37,737 nt of DNA from Salinivirgaceae bacterium (GTDB lineage Bacteria; Bacteroidota; Bacteroidia; Bacteroidales; SZUA-534): assembly GCA_016342715.1 (NCBI GenBank), contig JAEINW010000022.1, positions 1 to 37,737 on the forward strand. The letters run 5' to 3'. Positions 35,144 through 37,737 of the stretch are shown here, one piece after another. The notes below the pieces were generated by a model. The model ran no database searches and was not told the origin of the DNA. It saw nothing but the letters and a program-made list of their open reading frames with translations. Position numbers and translations under genes: made by a program. Each line of letters starts with the position of its first letter. Position 1 is the stretch's first letter.

Positions 35144-35398
35144 ATTAGCTCCCCGCTGCCCCGCTGCGCTGCCGTACGAGCTTGCGAGCTCAACGAAGTT
35201 AATATCCATGTTAAATATTTTAGGTTGGTGTAATATTTATTGCATGGATATTTCATATTATTATATAATGTTTATGTTGTGGTGTATTGTTTACAACATT
35301 TAGCTAAACGACAGTGCGGATTTAACAACTTGTAAGTATCCTTTTTGGCGGTTAGCAAATTTATTTATTTGTCGAACACAATTTACATAATTTAATTT
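35144..35398. other. Spacer with GC-rich patch and small hairpins
   Basis: No gene. It contains a GC-rich patch near 35152-35195 with GAGCT TGCG AGCTC, an ACAGTGCGGATTTAA block (35321-35335) that recurs as ACAGTACGGATTTAA near 31549-31563 upstream of the channel gene, and part of the structured sequence that leads into repeat B copy 3. The second copy of the upstream sequence would lie beyond the window. Confidence 0.5.
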
Positions 35399-35484
35399 CG
35401 GTGAGTAAATTAAATTGCGGTAAATTAAAGTACGAGCGAAGTTTCAAGCTAAACATTACCCGTATTTTTTTTAGCTTTTGTTAG
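35399..35484 (-). repeat. Repeat B, partial copy 3, overlapping the methyltransferase 3' end
   Basis: About 85 bp similar to the right parts of copies 1 and 2 (GTGAGTAAA, AATTGCGGTAAAT, TACCCGTATTTTTT). It begins inside the last codons of the methyltransferase gene at GTTAGGC (35480-35486) and contains a perfect AATTTAATTT/AAATTAAATT hairpin just beyond its left edge. Confidence 0.7.
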
Positions 35485-36679
35485 GCTCAGTAATTCCTAG
35501 TTTTATTTCTTCAATTACTAATTCCTGTGATTTAATTATTTTTATATCTGAGTTATATTTAAATAATCTATCTTCTCCATTCTCAGGTCTAGTTTGAATA
35601 ATGATTCTTAAAAAATACCCCTTCTTTTTTGTAGCTTTTTCAAGTTTTTCAATGCAATCGGAAATAGTTTCAATAGAAGATTGAATTTTTACAGGAACAG
35701 GTTTATCCCGGTAATTTTCCATAAGGAAACCATCAATTCCTGAGTTTCTTTGAACAGGGACAGCATCAATACTTTTTAAAATATTTAATTCTTTTTCGTT
35801 TTTTTGTATGTAGTCTGATTTTCCATTCTTTAAAAGTGCTGATTCAGAGATTATCATTTCATCAATTCGCTTAACTGCAAGATGCACAGCGTCAATCGAA
35901 ACGTCAATCCCTATGAAATTTCTACCAAGATGTTTAGCTGATACACATGTTGTCCCGCTACCACAAAATGGGTCAAGAACTAAATCTCCTTCATCCGAGC
36001 AAATTTTTAATATTTGATTTATTAATAGAACAGGTTTTTGAGTAGGATAACCAACTCTTTCTTTTGCTTTAGGATTTAAATAAGGAATTTCCCACAAATC
36101 AGATAATGGAACTCCCTTTTTCGCTTTACCTAAAACAACTTCTCCATCCTTATCTCTTTTATATATTGATTTTCCTGAAGTTGTTCTCACTCTGTCTTGA
36201 AGAATTTGGTCAACGTTTGTAGTTGCTGAATAATCTGTAAGTATTTTGTTAAATTTAAATTCTTCTGTTTTAGAATAAAAGTATATGTTTTGGTGTGAAT
36301 TTAAAAGACCTTTTTTCGAATTTGACCATCTTTTATATGACCAAATAATTTCACTTTGAAATTGTTTTTCACCAAAAACTTTATCCAAAACTAATCTTAA
36401 GTGGTGTGATGCTGCTTTATCACAATGCAAAAAAACGCTACCTGAGTTTTTTAATATTCGTTTGCATTCTTTCAAACAGGCTTCAATAAGATTTAAATAA
36501 TCATTTAAAGAATTCCAACTGTCGCTAAATTCATACTTTTTATCTTCACCTCTGGTTACAAGAGAATGAGATTTTTGAGTAAAAAATGGAGGGTCAAAAT
36601 AAACCAAATCAACAGAAAAGCTCTCCTGCTCTTTTAATCTTTCTACACAATTTCCGTGATATATTTTATTAATTTCCAT
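35471..36679 (-). CDS. Type II DNA methyltransferase, beta class (probably N6-adenine)
   Basis: 402 residues from the ATG at 36679, one base after the endonuclease stop; the ATG at 36703 would add eight residues and overlap the endonuclease. The catalytic motif DPPF (29-32, in VDLVYFDPPFF) comes first and the SAM motif LDPFCGSGTT (235-244) after it, the beta-class order. DPPF favours adenine N6 methylation. LWEIPYLNPKAKERVGYPTQKP precedes the SAM motif as usual. Residues 285-402 form an extension with GIDGFL (314-319) and VPVKIQSS (328-335), like a degenerate restriction-type core. It protects the genome from the adjacent endonuclease. The final codons carry GCCTAAC, which is part of the following repeat. 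Confidence 0.9.
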   Translation of the reverse strand: MEINKIYHGNCVERLKEQESFSVDLVYFDPPFFTQKSHSLVTRGEDKKYEFSDSWNSLNDYLNLIEACLKECKRILKNSGSVFLHCDKAASHHLRLVLDKVFGEKQFQSEIIWSYKRWSNSKKGLLNSHQNIYFYSKTEEFKFNKILTDYSATTNVDQILQDRVRTTSGKSIYKRDKDGEVVLGKAKKGVPLSDLWEIPYLNPKAKERVGYPTQKPVLLINQILKICSDEGDLVLDPFCGSGTTCVSAKHLGRNFIGIDVSIDAVHLAVKRIDEMIISESALLKNGKSDYIQKNEKELNILKSIDAVPVQRNSGIDGFLMENYRDKPVPVKIQSSIETISDCIEKLEKATKKKGYFLRIIIQTRPENGEDRLFKYNSDIKIIKSQELVIEEIKLGITEPNKS

Positions 36680-36680
36680 G

Positions 36681-37460
36681 TTATGCGTCTCTATCGTCTG
36701 CAATTTTTGTTAGTATTTCCTTTAAATCAAATCCTGTATAGGCTGTTAGAAAATCCCAAGCTTCATCTCCACCATAATATTCCCCGCCAACTCCTGCGTA
36801 AATAGTTTTTAAGGTTTCTTGAATTCTCTTGGCTTGTTCTCTTTGTGGATAATAGAACATAACTCTTATTGGTTTATAGCCATGACTTTTAATTGCCTTT
36901 ACTCTGGTATGCTCTTTAGTTATATGGTCGCCATCTGTTGTTGCATCTCTCCATTTTATTTCAATTGCATTGCCTTCGTCAAGAAAATCTATTTCAAAAG
37001 TTTTAGGTCTTGCTCCTTGATTATTTTCAACAAGAGTTTTACCGCCATTCAAATTTTTAAATTGAAGACACAATGAAGCTGCTTCTTCAAGGAAAGACCC
37101 CGCATATTTGTATAAGAATCGTCCTGTATTTTGGTATTCATCAATCAGACGACCTTCTTCAGTTGGAATTCCTAAAACTCTATAAATCAAATAATGTGAG
37201 TTGTCATCCAAAAGCATCTCTTCTTTTCTGGCTTCTATTTTTTCTCCAAGATTTTGTGCATATAATTCTGCTAACTCTTCAATTTTTAATGTAAGTAAAG
37301 GAAGTGGGGCACCTGCTTCTATCGCTTGTCGAATTTCATTATTGCCATATTCTTGGGCTTCCTCCATCATTATATTCTTTGCTTTATTTTTTGTCTCAAT
37401 GCCAATTAACTTGCAGTAATCAACAAGTTGTTTTTTATTTAAGCTTTCAATTTTTCTCAT
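36681..37460 (-). CDS. Type II restriction endonuclease, ApaLI-like
   Basis: A 259-residue endonuclease. Asp158 (FEIDFLDEG) and Glu167-Ile-Lys169 (AIEIKW) form a PD-(D/E)xK core. It is followed by RDATTDGDHITKEHTRVKAI and HGYKPIRVMFYYPQREQAKRI, which match my memory of the ApaLI-type family; ApaLI cuts GTGCAC. The N-terminal 140 residues are helical. The gene precedes its methyltransferase with one base between stop and ATG, so both come from one mRNA. No controller (C) protein gene is visible. The whole unit is flanked by direct copies of repeat A. The specificity is inferred from family and not shown by the sequence. Confidence 0.8.
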   Translation of the reverse strand: MRKIESLNKKQLVDYCKLIGIETKNKAKNIMMEEAQEYGNNEIRQAIEAGAPLPLLTLKIEELAELYAQNLGEKIEARKEEMLLDDNSHYLIYRVLGIPTEEGRLIDEYQNTGRFLYKYAGSFLEEAASLCLQFKNLNGGKTLVENNQGARPKTFEIDFLDEGNAIEIKWRDATTDGDHITKEHTRVKAIKSHGYKPIRVMFYYPQREQAKRIQETLKTIYAGVGGEYYGGDEAWDFLTAYTGFDLKEILTKIADDRDA

Positions 37461-37541
37461 TAATTAAGTTTAAAGTTTTTTGTAAAAATACTATTAATAT
37501 TATAATCTAATCTAGGAATATTGTGCGTTCTATTATTGAGC

Positions 37542-37737
37542 CTAACTTACTAATAGAATCACCTTATTACTTCTATCCAACCAAAAAAATGCATAAAAGT
37601 TGTTCTATCCATTCAAATTTTAAGCATGATTTTTATTTTTGAACCTTTTAAAATCCTTTGCTAAAGTTTGACATTTTAAAACTAAACATAATACTTTACA
37701 ATAACAACCGTTAGGGCCTTTATATAATCGGTAAGCC
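37542..37737 (-). repeat. Repeat A, copy 2 (runs off the window)
   Basis: 98% identical to 34948-35143 in the same orientation. The left edge is again CTAAC, preceded by GC to make GCCTAAC at 37540-37546. The repeat continues past the window end, so its true length is not known. Confidence 0.95.

Noticed and set aside
35026-35256. A 76-codon minus-strand frame as a gene
   Set aside because: Most of it is repeat A sequence plus a GC-rich spacer with hairpins; no conserved family and no sign of selection between the two copies.
34947-35486. A classical integron attC site
   Set aside because: The end motifs fit, but the length is several times that of known attC sites and no integron integrase or attI is in the window.
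1-37737. CRISPR array, tRNA or rRNA genes
   Set aside because: No regularly spaced short repeats and no cloverleaf or rRNA-like sequence were seen on reading both strands.

Overview
The window comes from an AT-rich chromosome of a Bacteroidota bacterium, probably a Bacteroidales- or Marinilabiliales-like lineage. The signs are a TonB-dependent receptor paired with a DUF4249 lipoprotein, a class III fructose-bisphosphatase, a secreted protein with a type IX secretion C-terminal sorting domain, a LytTR two-component pair, DUF6090, promoters of the TAnnTTTG type, and mostly absent Shine-Dalgarno sequences. No rRNA, tRNA, CRISPR array, transposase or integrase gene was seen.

Bases 1-28300 are mostly stable chromosome. 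In order they hold: a receptor/lipoprotein pair (minus strand); a secreted orphan (plus); Fbp, a lipoprotein alkaline phosphatase and a flavin-binding PPOX-family protein (minus); a 2-Cys peroxiredoxin and a T9SS-exported FG-GAP protein (plus); TilS convergent with a PhnP-like hydrolase; a BASS-type transporter; an RsmI-like methyltransferase and adenosine deaminase (plus); polyphosphate glucokinase and a MATE exporter (minus); a small orphan; a TPR histidine kinase with its LytTR regulator; two unknown overlapping genes; and a 1.1-kresidue BNR-propeller protein. Strong hairpin terminators end many of these units. Two intergenic regions carry repeats: a roughly 130-bp repeat in front of both the alkaline phosphatase and the MATE gene, and a 434-bp element with terminal inverted repeats.

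Bases 28400-37737 have a different character. Every gene is on the minus strand, the genes belong to accessory or defence families, and the units are separated by long structured repeats. The units are: DUF6090 plus a 63-residue membrane protein; a beta-helix/ion-channel fusion; a DUF3307 membrane protein that has lost a recognisable start; an RloA-RloB ATPase/TOPRIM-like defence pair whose rloB carries an in-frame TAA; and a type II restriction-modification operon with an ApaLI-like endonuclease and a beta-class methyltransferase. One repeat family (A) brackets the restriction operon as 98% identical direct repeats. A second (B) brackets the channel gene and also begins at the 3' end of the methyltransferase gene. 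Repeat edges fall at GTTAG/CTAAC motifs, recalling the GTTRRRY/RYYYAAC ends of integron cassettes, but the spacers are much longer than known attC sites and no integrase is visible. This same-orientation, repeat-separated cassette-like array is the most interesting structure in the window.
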